Below, piece after piece: positions 27,601 through 38,819 of a stretch of DNA of 64,000 nt; the first letter of the stretch is position 1; each line of letters starts with the position of its first letter. This stretch comes from Verpa conica (taxonomy: Eukaryota; Ascomycota; Pezizomycetes; Pezizales; Morchellaceae), in the NCBI GenBank assembly GCA_033030425.1, contig JAUFSD010000010.1, positions 806,001-870,000 of the forward strand, written 5' to 3'. Made by a program: the position numbers and the translations under genes. The notes below the pieces were generated by a model. The model was not told where the DNA came from. It saw only the letters and a program-made list of their open reading frames with translations, and searched no databases.

Positions 27601-29119
27601 CCCGGCCTTTTTCTTCTTCCTTGAAATCCTCTTTTTGATCTCCTCCCCAGCTTTCCCAATACTGGTTATATCTCGTATATCAAACCCATCTTCTTCATTC
27701 GCAACCTGCGTCCTACTCTTTGCAACCGAAAGTGGATATGTCAACCCCGTTGCAATAGCCTTCGCAACCGCTGCTATCAGGAATGTTTCCGCACCCTTCA
27801 TCCGCCTTCGGTTCCCTCCCGCGAAGTTCTTGAGTGATTCATAGAGCATGAATGTAATACTCGGATTCAATGACAAGAATATGTTTGCCGAGTAACCCGA
27901 CCAAAACCCAGTAATACCCTTTTCTCGCATAATATCATGGTATATTTGCACGATCCCCGGAGCCTTTGCGTTAGGGTAGAGCATAGCATGGGTTTGCTTC
28001 CGGGTTGCGATAGTATTGAAGGGAGTTAGGAAGATACGTGAGAAGGAGCCGGCGACAAGGCCAATTAGAAGCTCCTCTAATACGGGAAGCTTTTGTGTGT
28101 GGCGCTTGTGGAGGCGTTTGTTACGCATGTAGCTATCTATTGACGGCACGCTGGATTAGTATAAAAATGATACGGGTTTTGATGATTTAGGCCTTGAAGA
28201 CTTACAAGCAGCGAAATACCAGAATGCAGACCCGAGAGTACCAATTGTTTCTTCTACGACACCAGTGTAGAAGCCTCCGAGGCCCTCTTCGGCCCATATC
28301 TTTTGAGCGCAATCAATTATGCCGTGATATTGTTCGGCGTATTCGTAATCTTCTGATGTCTCGATGTATTCCACCGTTTCAGTGCTCTCCACATAGCCCC
28401 CAGTAGAGGTATAGCTCTTCGAATGTGACTGGGTCCTTGAATGTTCGGAGCGTCCCCCTCGTTCTCCACTTCGCGCTGCGTACCCGCTATCCCGATCATC
28501 CACCCCCAGAATCATCTTCTCTGGCGAATTGCCTCTGCTCCTTCTAGGAACGCTAGTTGTTTGGTGGAGACGCTCTCGCGATGAGGATGCATGCCGCCGA
28601 GGGGAAGAAGGTTTTACACCGCTGCGAGAGTGATGTTGTGCGCGAATCTGATTTTGTATGTGGCGCTGGACCTGGAGACGCTTAACCACTATGTCAAGTG
28701 GATGAACTGCGACATTAGCAATTGAGGAGCCGACGGCGCCGGAGAAAGCTTGAACAAGTGCTGGGACTGCATTTTCACCAAGACGGTGATGATTGGATGC
28801 TAAGTTGCGCTCTGAGTGGTTATAATTGTATTTGCTGTGGCCTCCGGGGGAGTGTATGAGATGACCATCATGGGAGCCGCCATGTTTGATGACTTCAGTT
28901 CTTCTAGAGAAATGTTAGATTTGGGTGGAAGGTTAGATGAGGAAGATCTATTTACTTGACTTGGTAGGTGTCGAAGTCACCCTGAACACAAGATTAGAAT
29001 ACGGAAATTCCCACAGAGGAGCCACAGCTGCCGCTGGAGGATAAGATGTGAAGGAAAGATATATCTACCGGGCCATTGTCTACACGGCTCTCGTTATCGT
29101 AGTGGACTGAGTGAGACAT
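24690..29119 (-). CDS. Mitochondrial-carrier-family transporter with giant His-rich tail
   Basis: Exons on the minus strand are 29119-29069, 28981-28956, 28903-28206, 28136-27501 and 27442-24690. They sum to 4,164 nt, or 1,387 residues. Residues of about 70-497 form a mitochondrial-carrier (SLC25) domain: VHPLDIVVKRLQVQ in repeat 1, LTPFNTIATRKQTH in repeat 2 and LTYPLSVAKSRTQV in repeat 3. It is most like the peroxisomal adenine nucleotide carrier (ANT1/PMP47 type), with a long Ser/Arg insert in the first matrix loop (exon 3). The last intron (27443-27500) has donor GTCAGT, branch GCTAACA and acceptor ACAG. It joins GELLRGFVSSG to ITMVIKESVHRTILSLYYFV, the expected sixth helix, so the tail is truly the same frame. 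Residues of about 498-1387 are hydrophilic, His/Gly/Asn-rich and repetitive, ending KWWDDKRGKGYN. The function of the tail is unknown. Misannotation as two genes is the main alternative. Confidence 0.85.
25190..26165 (-). repeat. Coding tandem repeats in the carrier tail
   Basis: Six consecutive in-frame units of about 45-71 codons each. Each opens with a GRTIVEKTEITRINEN-like block, then a His-rich HDGG.HSHGHN segment. In the longer units a small-residue segment follows (VIGAVVGAAEKIVG), and then a DSR.NFG...LHTDG closing block. In the repeat zone about one residue in seven is His. Units are diverged at the DNA level but keep frame, so the array looks maintained by selection or by ongoing conversion. 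Confidence 0.85.
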
Positions 29120-29725
29120 GTTTGTTGAGTGAATTCAGGTGATGCCTCCACGTGATCACGAGATGATCACTCGTAGAGCAACAGCTGTCCCAAGAAGAAT
29201 ACGAACAGCCAGACAGCCAAAACAGGCTGACCGAATTCAAAGTCAAAGTAAAGCTTGCAGTTCAACCGATTAAAAATGCTACTATCAAAGCTATGTCCAG
29301 TGGTCAGGGCCGGGGCAGCCCCCCTCCTTTATGGCAGCCTTGATATAACAAATAGCTCGTAGCAGATCAAGGAGGGAAGGTGGGTGGTGGGTGTCTGGAC
29401 ACACGTCACGGCGAGAGGTGGGTGATACAGCGGTCCCTCACTGGCTGGCGACAAAGTGCTGTATGTGAAACCCGCAGCAGCAACGACGTCAACAATAGCC
29501 GCGATAGTAAATCACCTACTTACTCCACTGGTGAGCAATTTCGGGACGCTATAGAGTAACGTTACATTTGTACTAAACAGCCCTTCACCCGCAGTTGTGG
29601 GTTCGACACGGGTCCTTTGCCCTCCCCCCCCCAATGAACGAGGACACTGGGACAAAACCAGAAGAACAAAAGCCAAAGCTGTCCCCCGAAAGAAATACAT
29701 GGGAGAATCTTTTCCGTTTTACCTA
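29120..29725. other. Upstream region of the carrier gene
   Basis: No coding stretch supported. It must contain the carrier promoter on the minus strand. A C run occurs near 29620-29630. No TATA box stands out. Confidence 0.4.
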
Positions 29726-29853
29726 TACTCGTAATCTCATGACGTTTCCGGACTGGCCTGCTATTGCATACCATACAAAACCATAGACTTGGCACTATTT
29801 TTGTATGGGATGCAATAGCAGGCCAGTTCGGAAACGTCATGAAAATACGAGTA
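29726..29853. mobile_element. MITE-like perfect-hairpin element, 128 bp
   Basis: Two arms of about 55 bp are near-perfect reverse complements: TACTCGTAATCTCATGACGT on the left and CGTCATGAAAATACGAGTA on the right, with GGCCTGCTATTGCATACCAT-type sequence inside. Both ends lie at TA, as expected for a Tc1/mariner-driven MITE. It has no coding capacity. Confidence 0.8.
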
Positions 29854-30790
29854 CTCAATGCAGATGCAGGCCTCCTCCCCCACCTCCCGCGGCGTTCTCC
29901 CCCGCGAACTCCGCCCAACGTATCAGCACCAACAACCCCCTAGCCCCCTGCCGAGCACCCGCCCATGGGCGAACACACTGCAGACAAGTGGCCACTGCAA
30001 TGGGGGTTTAGGCATGAGTAGGAGGTATAGGAAAGGGAAGAAAAGAAAAGAATAAATTTAAATTTAAATTTGGAGTATCACCAATCGCTAGTGGAAGGTA
30101 GCTAGTGAAAATGCACATAGGAGAGTAGATATCACCAACACCAATGACTTCGCATTGGAGATCCTTCAAAAGCTCTCGCTCTTGTTCGCACTCCCCTGCC
30201 ACGTGCGAGATGCGGAAAATCATGCGGAATCCATTCGTTTGTTTGTTGTGACTGGGATCTACTTAAACGCGTAAAGTAAACAGAGCTCCTGCCCTTTCCT
30301 AAGTGAGGATTCTCATGCCCCTCACCCTATCGAGCTTTCTCCCGATCAGTGGGCCTTCGGTAGCTTAAACTCCCTCCAATCCCGATCCTAAGGACCATCT
30401 GCACGCGAAGAGACGACGCATAGCATGTCGTGACCTCAGCTAGAAACATAGCTCGCGCTTGTGAGACACATACGTTCACCGCAACTCTTATCTCGATTCG
30501 ATATCCCCGCAGCCGACTGGGCATCAAAGCCTCAACTCTCAGCTGAATTGTCCACTTCACAACAGGAAAGTTAAGGGGAAATTGACTATTAGGATCTCAA
30601 TATGAGCATATATCAGCTCGCGCATTGGTCAAGTTCAGCTTGGGATGGCTGCCGGGGAGAAGCGGGGTTTTCCGATTAGCGGTATTATCAACCTCGCTGG
30701 GGGAAGGACAACAGAAAGTCTGGCGCAAATGCGGGGCACTATCATAGGCGTCTCTAGCATCTATAATTTACGAGCTCTGTACATAGTATA

Positions 30791-30937
30791 TACCGTATTA
30801 TCTCTTGAAATTCGGCTTCCTTTTATAGATGGGGCATGGGTTAACATGCATTTTAACACTATATTTCTCACATTTCACTTACGTTAATGCATGTTCCGCC
30901 TATAAAAGGGAACCGAATTTCAATAGATAATACGGTA
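30791..30937. mobile_element. MITE-like hairpin element, about 147 bp
   Basis: The arms TACCGTATTATCTCTTGAAA (30791 on) and TTCAATAGATAATACGGTA (ending 30937) are inverted repeats extending about 48 bp inward to GGGGCATG/CATGTTCC. A TA lies at both outer edges. It has no reading frame of note. Confidence 0.8.
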
Positions 30938-32003
30938 GTTCATTCCTTTTGTGGCTCCAACGTTAAATCACATTATACATGTCTTAGATTAGCTATAAGT
31001 ATGGGAAACGTGACGAGACACGGGACGTACCTATATTACATCATGGGCTGAGGTGTGTTGCCAGGAGGGAACTGAACAACCGAGACAAAGGTTAAAGAAA
31101 TCTGGGAGCTTGCGCCTGGCAGAAGCTTAGAGGTTAACAAATCATTGTGCTAGCCCTTTATCCTTATTTTTTACGTAGTATGAGGAGGCTAACAATAAGG
31201 AGCAATGACTGCCATATAATCTGATCAAACCCGATCCCCTGCGGTAGGGATTACAGCTGTCCTGACTAGATCGAGAGACTACCTGAATAAGTTTTGGCAC
31301 GGTAGCATGTCGAATTTAACCAGATTATACGGTAAGAGGATATGTACGGTAATTAACAGCCAAGTACCGTGTTATTGCCTATAAGCAATGATTTTCAATG
31401 TAGCAAAGTCCCTGTACGAGTTGTACTCGCAAATACTCTAGATACCAACAATATCAAGCCTTCTTCATTCTATAAGGTGAGAGAGGTTAGAGGGGAAATA
31501 CCAACCCTTGAAAATAATTCGGTGTGGATAATATTTTCTCTTGCCTATTTTATTTAGTCTTAGAGGTGACATCGGGCTAGGAGTAGAACTTATAACATTT
31601 TAAACTAGATGAAAAGGTTGCACACAGATTCTACCATAAACAGCTCTCGTACTTATAATTTTATAGCGCTATTTAGAGTCAAGGACTGCCGTTATTATAA
31701 TTAACGGTGGGACTGCCGATTTTGATGTCTGTGAGCCCTGGTAATATTGAGAGCGGCCCAAATTAACGGTGAAATGTGCCTATCCATTGCTAAACACGTA
31801 CGGCCCTCAGTGACTAGAGGCGCTCCTGGGGTATGATGAATTCTATAGTAACTAGAAAAAATAGACTTCAAACTGAATATTTAGGTTGCCTTAACGTATA
31901 ACTATCTGAAGGGTTCTCTTGACATTTATTAACTTCTTGTGGAATTCGTCACACCCCCCGGGTCCGTCATACCCGGTGCGCGCCTCTCCAGCAATGCCGG
32001 GAA

Positions 32004-32083
32004 GTATATTGGTCACGTGGTTTATCTTTTTGTGGGAGGAACAGAATCGCCGCCAAAGATAAATCATGTGATTAATATACCTT
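32004..32083. mobile_element. Small inverted-repeat element, about 80 bp
   Basis: The left arm TATATTGGTCACGTGGTTTA pairs with the right arm AAATCATGTGATTAATATA, with a spacer of about 25 bp between. It may be an internally deleted MITE. It directly precedes the larger nested element at 32095. Confidence 0.6.
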
Positions 32084-32094
32084 TTGGCCTTGCT

Positions 32095-32634
32095 AGTACT
32101 ACATAGCTAAAAAAAAGGTTTATCTCCTAGGTTGACCTAGGTAGCAACGCACTGTAGGTAGGCTACTAGCGATGCCGATAGATCAGTGGGTCGGGTGACT
32201 TATCTTTGGTGGAGAGATTATCTTTACACACCAAAGATAAATCACCTGACCCACTGATCTTTCGGCATCGCTAGTATTGGATATTCCATGTTTGGAGGAC
32301 AATGGGTCGATGCTCTATCTGATGACAGATAAAATCTAGATCCATGAAGCGTGATCCTATCTACAGAGTGAACTAATGCCAAGTGGCTTATTCAGCCTTG
32401 ACGGCTATCACGTGCCACAGCACCACCAGAGCCAAAGTGAGGGTTAACCTCTCACTCTCTCCTAAGTATCCATCATCACTACATTAAATTTAAGGGATTC
32501 TTAATACTCCCTTCCCTTTCATCTATTTACATTGATTGCTAATATTTTTAGCATTATAATTTGACATTTGGTGGGTGGTTGCGTTGCTACCTAGGTGAAC
32601 CTAGGGGATAAACTTTTTTTTTTTAGCTAGTACT
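32095..32634. mobile_element. MITE with about 57-bp arms, interrupted by a second MITE
   Basis: The left arm starts AGTACTACATAGCTAAAAAA and includes CCTAGGTTGACCTAGGTAGC. The right arm (32578-32634) is its inverted copy with a few changes. The outer edges are at TA. A different MITE (32164-32276) lies inside, close to the left arm, so this element is probably the older one. Confidence 0.7.
32164..32276. mobile_element. Nested MITE-like element, 113 bp
   Basis: The arms TACTAGCGATGCCGATAGAT and ATCTTTCGGCATCGCTAGTA are inverted repeats of about 47 bp that continue through GATCAGTGGGTCGGGTGACT. TA occurs at each end. It sits inside the larger inverted-repeat element at 32095-32634. Confidence 0.8.
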
Positions 32635-32748
32635 ACGCCTGCAGGGGTAAGTCTCTGGACACCTGGCTATGGTAGTACAGGCTTTGCCTAATAATTTTGC
32701 GTGAGATGGTGCCACCACTGTCCAGAGACTTACCCCGTAGGCGTAGTA
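32631..32748. mobile_element. MITE family A, copy 1
   Basis: A 118-bp inverted-repeat element with ends TACTACGCCTGCAGGGGTAA and TTACCCCGTAGGCGTAGTA, arms of about 30 bp and TA at both edges. It abuts the right end of the 32095-32634 element. A second copy lies at 38818-38961. Confidence 0.85.
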
Positions 32749-33214
32749 TCCTTTTAACTTAGTAATCTGGGTAACGCTCTTGGCAGTAGGGTTAGGTTTT
32801 ACCCACCAAATACATACGTGGGTGCATGAAATTACGCCCGAATAGGGTTTTCAGGCCACCCAAGTTAGGTCGTAGTTGGAAATTTGTATAATTAAGCCCT
32901 ACTACAAAGGCTTAAGTCGGTGTATATGCGTATTAGGGCTACTTTGATCCATAGTCTTAGGGGGCTAAATTCTGTCCTAGAAAGCACTTGGTTTACGGGA
33001 TAATAGAGTGCCATAGGAATGAGTGGGTATTCCTATAGACTTATAACTTTGCCTAGTAAACGGTCCTAGCCCTCTATGTGGTGGTGGTGACTGAGCAAAA
33101 GTAGTTTAGTCAATCGCAAATAGCCACTTAAAGAGAGTACTTGATCGAATTAAGCACCCGAGTAGGTGTTAGGACCCTGGTCAGTCAGGGCCTAGCCTGA
33201 TGTTTGCAAGTAAC

Positions 33215-33478
33215 AATACCGTAGCTACTCGATAAACTCGCTATCTCCGTACTGTGGCTTGTTAATTCCGGACCAGACAGAGTGAAGTTTAGCAGTGGTA
33301 TAGGGTTGGAAGATCTCCTGTGAGTGGTGGGCTCGCTGATCCAAGTCAGTGCCCCAATATTATTCGTTAAGTAGGTGTCACTAAGCTGTAGCTGTAAAGC
33401 CAAGCTTGACTCTCTCTGGTCCGGATTTAATAAGCCACACAACGGAGATAGCGAATTTATCGAGTACCTACGGTACTT
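33215..33478. mobile_element. MITE-like element with about 65-bp arms
   Basis: The left arm runs through GTAGCTACTCGATAAACTCG and GCTATCTCCGTACTGTGGCT to GGTCCGGA-type sequence. The right arm is the inverted copy (TCCGGATTTAATAAGCCACA, then AACGGAGATAGCGAATTTAT). Arms diverge by perhaps 15 percent. The small frame between the arms has no recognisable product. Confidence 0.75.
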
Positions 33479-33812
33479 CTAGTCAATAAGTGACCTTTCG
33501 AGCTACTTAGCCAATTATAGAGAGGCATCATCATTAGAGTAAGGGATAAGTTCATTGGCGTACTCGCCAATATCTACGGTACCGCTGTAAATCTAATAAG
33601 TATATACAGATAACCTGCATATGCACTGTGCACTTAAAGTGATTTGATTGGTTGTTTTCGGTGTTTTTGTTTCATTTGTATGTTCTGTTTCATCATGGAA
33701 ACAGGTTTTGTTCTGGATCCTCTGACTTCATTCCCAGGCCCCCAATGACGTATTATCTCTAGGCCTTAAGCAAGCAGTATATAAGCCCACAGCCCACTAG
33801 GAAACTCTCAAT

Positions 33813-33838
33813 CTCTACCTCTACCTCTACCTCTACCT
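33813..33838. repeat. CTCTAC microsatellite
   Basis: Four tandem copies of the hexamer CTCTAC plus a partial copy. Confidence 0.8.
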
Positions 33839-33985
33839 AGCATCAGGCTCTAACTCCAGTGAAGGCTAACCTAAACACTTTTACAGGTAGATACTAATCA
33901 TACTAATTATATACAGAAGGAGGGCAGGAGGATACTAGTGAAGTGGGGGTTACTAAGTGCCCGGCTGGCGGGTACATAAGCGCTA

Positions 33986-34098
33986 GAGAGTGGGAGAGGG
34001 GGGGATAGAGAGGGGGGGATAGAGAGGGGGATAGAGAAGGGGATAGAGAGGGGGATGGAGAGGGGGATAGAGAGGGGGGGATAGAGGGGGAGTGAAAG
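33986..34098. repeat. GA-rich minisatellite
   Basis: Roughly ten imperfect copies of a GATAGAGAGGGGG-like unit on the plus strand, grading into GAGAGGAG sequence to about 34130. Confidence 0.8.
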
Positions 34099-34149
34099 AG
34101 GAGAGGGAGCGAGAGAAGAGAGAGGAGGGGGGCAGGGTTTACTCCATAC

Positions 34150-34620
34150 TAGAATATATAGATATGAATCCTATTTTAATACCAGAGGGTCTCGAGCATC
34201 CGGCCTTCGGCCGGATACCCACTTGTATTAAATATAGCACTTGGCCTGAAACGCAACAATATTACTGTCTCCGTAGGTATAAGCTTAAAATACAAATACA
34301 ACCCCAGAACAGGACAGCTTACTACATGTAGTCCTAACCCGTTGGAGGTACACTCATGCCCCCATACAGGTAAGGCAATAAGGTATAGTTCGATTAATAC
34401 AGGTAGACTCCGACAGAAAGAAATAGGAGTTATAGCTAGAAATTATGAATTATTTTTATTTTATTTTATTTGCGCTTTATTATTACCATGCTTTATTGTA
34501 TAGAGGGTTTGTGTTCTAGGTGTTTTTTGATGGCTAGAAATATTTATATATCATCCATATAAGGGACACCCTTCTAGCAGGCTGGCCCATTGGAGGACGT
34601 CCCCCGGTAGGCAGCGCTCC
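34150..34620 (+). repeat. Dispersed repeat family B, copy 1
   Basis: The blocks CCCGTTGGAGGTACACTCAT (about 34338), TTTGTGTTCTAGGTGTTTTT (about 34508), and AGCAGGCTGGCCCATTGGAG (about 34577) recur in the same order, on the opposite strand, at about 41600-42130. The copy has no coding capacity that I can recognise. Ends are uncertain. Confidence 0.6.
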
Positions 34621-35700
34621 AAAAACAGGCAGAGCAACAGGTCATGTGGTAGTACTCTAGCTCTTAAACGGACAGTCCGTCCGTCTCGTCCTCTATTAAA
34701 ATACTCTAAGACTTAAGGGAATGTATGGAGTATATAGGGCACTAGAACTTGAAGTTCAGGGTCCAAAGCTAGTTCTAAGCCGATTACTTGCCTATTTATG
34801 CTAGGGTTGACAGCCAGGACTCCCACTACGGCCAGCGAAAATGAGGAAAATTTTTCTTGGCAATATTCAATAGGGCTCTATAGTGGCTGAGACTTATCCC
34901 AGACGGATTATGATTCCCGGTTGCGAGCGATGCATGAGTGGGAGTGATTGATTATGGAGGACGTGAGGAAGGGGCTATGGATGAGGGTCTATTGTGACTT
35001 TTCTTATTCATTGTTTTCTGCTTCTGCGAAGCAAAATTTATATAACCCTTGTCTAATTGTGAGGAGCTACGTGATTCCAGACAACAAAGAGTGTGTGGTG
35101 TGTGAATGATGCGTTCTTCAGTGTACGTCTGAGATAGTGATTTGGTGGGGACTCTTACATCCCACATCCCTTCCGAGATATATATTTTGATATTTAGAAC
35201 CGCTCAATATATACAGAGAAGTAAAGATCTACCGGGAATACTCTATAAACCTGCATGAAGTTATTTGTACGTAAATACTGGTATTAGTTTATAATTATGC
35301 TTGAGAAAACGTGCGTAGCCGCATATATCTATATAGCTAGGTATATTGCTATATTCGTGTCAAATATAATTAAGGGGATTAGGTTCCCAGCGATCATAGT
35401 TAAGATTCAACTCTATATTTGCATCTAATCTATAGCTAAAATGCCTATTGCATATTTGTGATTAATTTATTTATACGTGCCCGTGGTTGTCACCCCTAGA
35501 ATTTAAGGAGTGGTATTGTGACTAAGCATGCCAAGACGACAGCCAAACAGACGAATTTTGGCCTAAAAAACCCATACAAATATTCTTGGGAAAAGTGAGC
35601 AGGATTCAAGGGGGGTTGTAGGGAGGTTTTTTTTTTCGGCGAGGGGAGGCCCGTTGTCATGCGGTCTCTTTCCTGCCTCTCCCATTCTTTCCTGCCTGTG
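34621..35700. other. Gene-free stretch
   Basis: No supported gene or clear repeat. It is AT-rich and contains only short frames without family features. Confidence 0.5.
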
Positions 35701-35918
35701 CTGTCTTCGTCCCCCGTTGATCTGGCACTGCGCTAAAAGATAGGTATAAATACCCTCCCCCATAATCCTCCATCTCGCCGATTCTTTCTCCCTTTTCTTC
35801 TTGCTACGCCCAACGACACCTACGACAGCTACCTAAAAGCCAACGATCACCAACGCGTATTTTTCTCCCAACAACCTGTTTTCAACGTAGTACCGGTTTA
35901 TACTAATTTACATTCATC
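35701..35918 (+). promoter_or_regulatory. Histone H4 promoter
   Basis: TATAAATA lies at 35745-35752, about 170 bp before the H4 start codon. A CT-rich stretch (TCTTTCTCCCTTTTCTTCTT) follows near 35780-35800. An ACGCGT hexamer lies at 35853-35858. The ATG context is CATCATCATGACT-like. These are typical features of a strong, S-phase-expressed fungal histone gene. The assignments rest on consensus matches only. Confidence 0.6.
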
Positions 35919-36547
<629 letters not shown>

Positions 36548-37301
36548 AGGATCAAAAGAAAAAGGGGCCTGCTTTTCTTTTCCTATTTGTACCATCAACT
36601 CTAGTTCTACGTCTCATACCTCAATTGCGAATAATAACTTCTTGTGTCTGTCTATAATAGTTTCTTTCTTGAGAGAGAAAGAGTTATGAGGGTAAAATGA
36701 TAAACTTGAAGTTTTTGTTTTCTTGACATTTTTGTCCTGTTCTGTTTCTTGCTGGCTGCTTACTTTTTAACTGGGATACTGGTTGTGTTTTTGCTGCGTA
36801 TTGTTCTGTGTTTTTGTAATTGGCTAGTTTGAATGGATGCCCGGATATAAAAATTATTTGCGTGTTCATCCTGGGGCGTTTTATATTCAGAACTGCCTAG
36901 GAAAGTGGGGATCCCCATAGACCCTGAAAAAGGGTACATGGTGTCTGCCCGCCATCATAACAGCCCACCCACAAAATCAAGCACAGCCCCACCAGTGGTC
37001 GGTGGTTAGTGGCTACTGCACCACTCATTGCCTGCTTGTTATAGGAGCGTACTAGAGGGCTGGGAGGGTTTTGTGCCCCAGTAATCACTGGCACTTCTGT
37101 AGGATATAGGAATATTACATATTCATAGGATACACCTAACCTATTCCCCATTACTCTAGATCCCCAGTAGCTCTTAAGGTATTATACAACTTAGCACATT
37201 TCTATCGCATCCCGTCCTATCCTAGGTCTTGCTCGCGCAACCAAATCTTATACTCCTTCTGATTATATTCCTTATGGCATCCAAGTATCCTTGGGTGAAG
37301 C
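36548..37301. other. H4-SND2 convergent intergenic region
   Basis: This is the 3' regions of two convergent genes. No additional coding stretch is supported. T-rich sequence after the H4 stop probably carries its polyadenylation signals. Confidence 0.5.
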
Positions 37302-37968
37302 CTACTGATAGCGGGTCTTCTGTCCACCTCTCTTTTCAGCCTTCTTCTGACGGTTGCTTTGCGCGCCCGAGGTAGCGGTGGAGGATGGGGGCCCTTCCGG
37401 TGCAGAAGGCATACCGGGCATCATTCCGTTTTTCATACCACTATATGTAGTGAAAGCGAGATAGATTGCATAGGCTGGTATAATGGTCTACTCACCCCCT
37501 AAATTAGTCTAATGTCAAAGGGAAGATTTAGGATACCCTTTGGAGGCGCACTTACCCACAACCACCAGGCCCACTCACCCGCTACTCCAACTAACCCTAA
37601 TACAACCCATGTAACATAAACAATGTCCCACAGGTACTCCGTTACTCCCTTCGCCTCCATGTCTTCGCCTGGTGACTTGAGGTCTCCTGTTGCGGTATAG
37701 GATGGGCGCCCAAGTCGCTCAAGGTAGTATTCGATGATAAGAGAGGGTAGTGAGAGGAGGGTATATTTTGTCCATGATCCGTGGCGGAAGAGGAGACGGT
37801 AGAGGATAAAGAGGATGTGGAGGGATACTGTAATCGCGTGAGTGCGATTGAGGGATGTGGTGTTGGCACGGGCAAGCTGTTTGGACGCTTTCTATATACA
37901 GGAGGGATAGTTAGTGGGTGCGAGGCGCAACTACAAGGGGGCTGGATATGGTGGCTTACATTTGCCAT
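37302..37968 (-). CDS. SND2: SND2/TMEM208-like ER targeting protein
   Basis: A small ER membrane protein of the TMEM208/SND2 (DUF788) family, a component of the SRP-independent route for targeting membrane proteins to the ER. Exons on the minus strand are 37968-37960, 37891-37556 and 37487-37302. They sum to 531 nt, or 176 residues, matching the family's ~170-180. The N-terminus is MANKASKQLARANTTSLNRT. Hydrophobic segments lie at about 23-40, 48-62 and 98-125 (YVTWVVLGLVGVAGEWAWWL), followed by TIIPAYAIYLAFTTYSG, a family hallmark. The C-terminus is Lys/Arg-rich (NRQKKAEKRGGQKTRYQ), as in homologues. The 3-codon first exon is short but has a good donor (GTAAGC), and the joined frame is clean. 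Confidence 0.88.
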
Positions 37969-38789
37969 TGTGGGAGGTTTTGTAGGAAGTTTTGGAGTTC
38001 TGGCGAGGTTTCTTGGAGGTGAGGTTCTGGGGAAGGGCTAATAAAGTCAGTGTTGAAAGTGACGTTTAATTAGGGAGTTTGAAGGGTTTATCTTATCCGA
38101 TCTCATCAATAGCCCACTTTAGTAGGTCCAGCCAATAGGCCACCTAACATCCCGGAAATAGGATTATCCGGCAATTATAAAGTCATATATAGTTAAACCC
38201 TATTGCCATATGTTCGTTAGGGGTAGGAAAACCGGAGCTGCCGGGCCCTTTAGTCATTTGTTAACAAATGACATGTAGTCCATGGCCGGCCTGTAGATTA
38301 AGTATCAAAGGTCACTCGTACTCCTAGCACAGTATAGTCGTCCTGTATATATATCCATAGAGGGGGAATGTTATATATAGTAATAGTATAGTAATAGGAA
38401 AGGCTTAGTATATAAAAAATAAACCCTGTCAGCGCCGTGGGTACATACTCTTCTAAGACGAGTACTCCTATAGCTCGAACTCTTATTGGGTGGTTTTACT
38501 GTAATAGGAGTTTATTTGTAAAGAAGCGCACTAAACATCTAAAATCCGGCTACACTCAATAGCTTCTCGCGGTCTATTGAACTATTAAGCTCTTAATTGA
38601 GTGGTAATCAATGATATAATTTAGCTTGGTGTCTAGCTATAGAATATGCATATGTATATTCTGACCCGTTGGGACATCCCTATCGGAGAGACGTTCCTCA
38701 TATGGGCTAGATTTAAGTTAGTTTTTACATATCTTCCTAATAAGCCACCCATCGGGGAACGTGTAGCCATAGTTTCTGCACTGGTGCCT
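37969..38789. other. Upstream region of SND2 and flanking DNA
   Basis: The SND2 promoter must lie near 37969-38150. A perfect 20-bp palindrome (GTCATTTGTTAACAAATGAC) occurs near 38252-38271. The rest is AT-rich and I see no gene. Confidence 0.45.
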
Positions 38790-38819
38790 GTCGTCAGACT
38801 TACCCCGACACTCGTAGTA
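38790..38819. repeat. Truncated MITE family A end
   Basis: CAGACTTACCCCGACACTCG followed by TAGTA resembles the right end of family A (AGAGACTTACCCCGTAGGCG). It directly adjoins the complete copy at 38818, so it looks like the leftover end of an older copy. Confidence 0.55.

Noticed and set aside
24690..27659. Reading the His-rich frame as a separate 989-residue gene
   Set aside because: The first 72 residues of that frame are antisense-free readthrough of intron 27443-27500 and out-of-frame carrier sequence. The splice junction gives the expected sixth carrier helix instead.
29605..29620. A possible B box (GGGTTCGACAC) for a third tRNA-like element
   Set aside because: It does not fit the B-box consensus at its 3' side, and there is no A box at a suitable distance.
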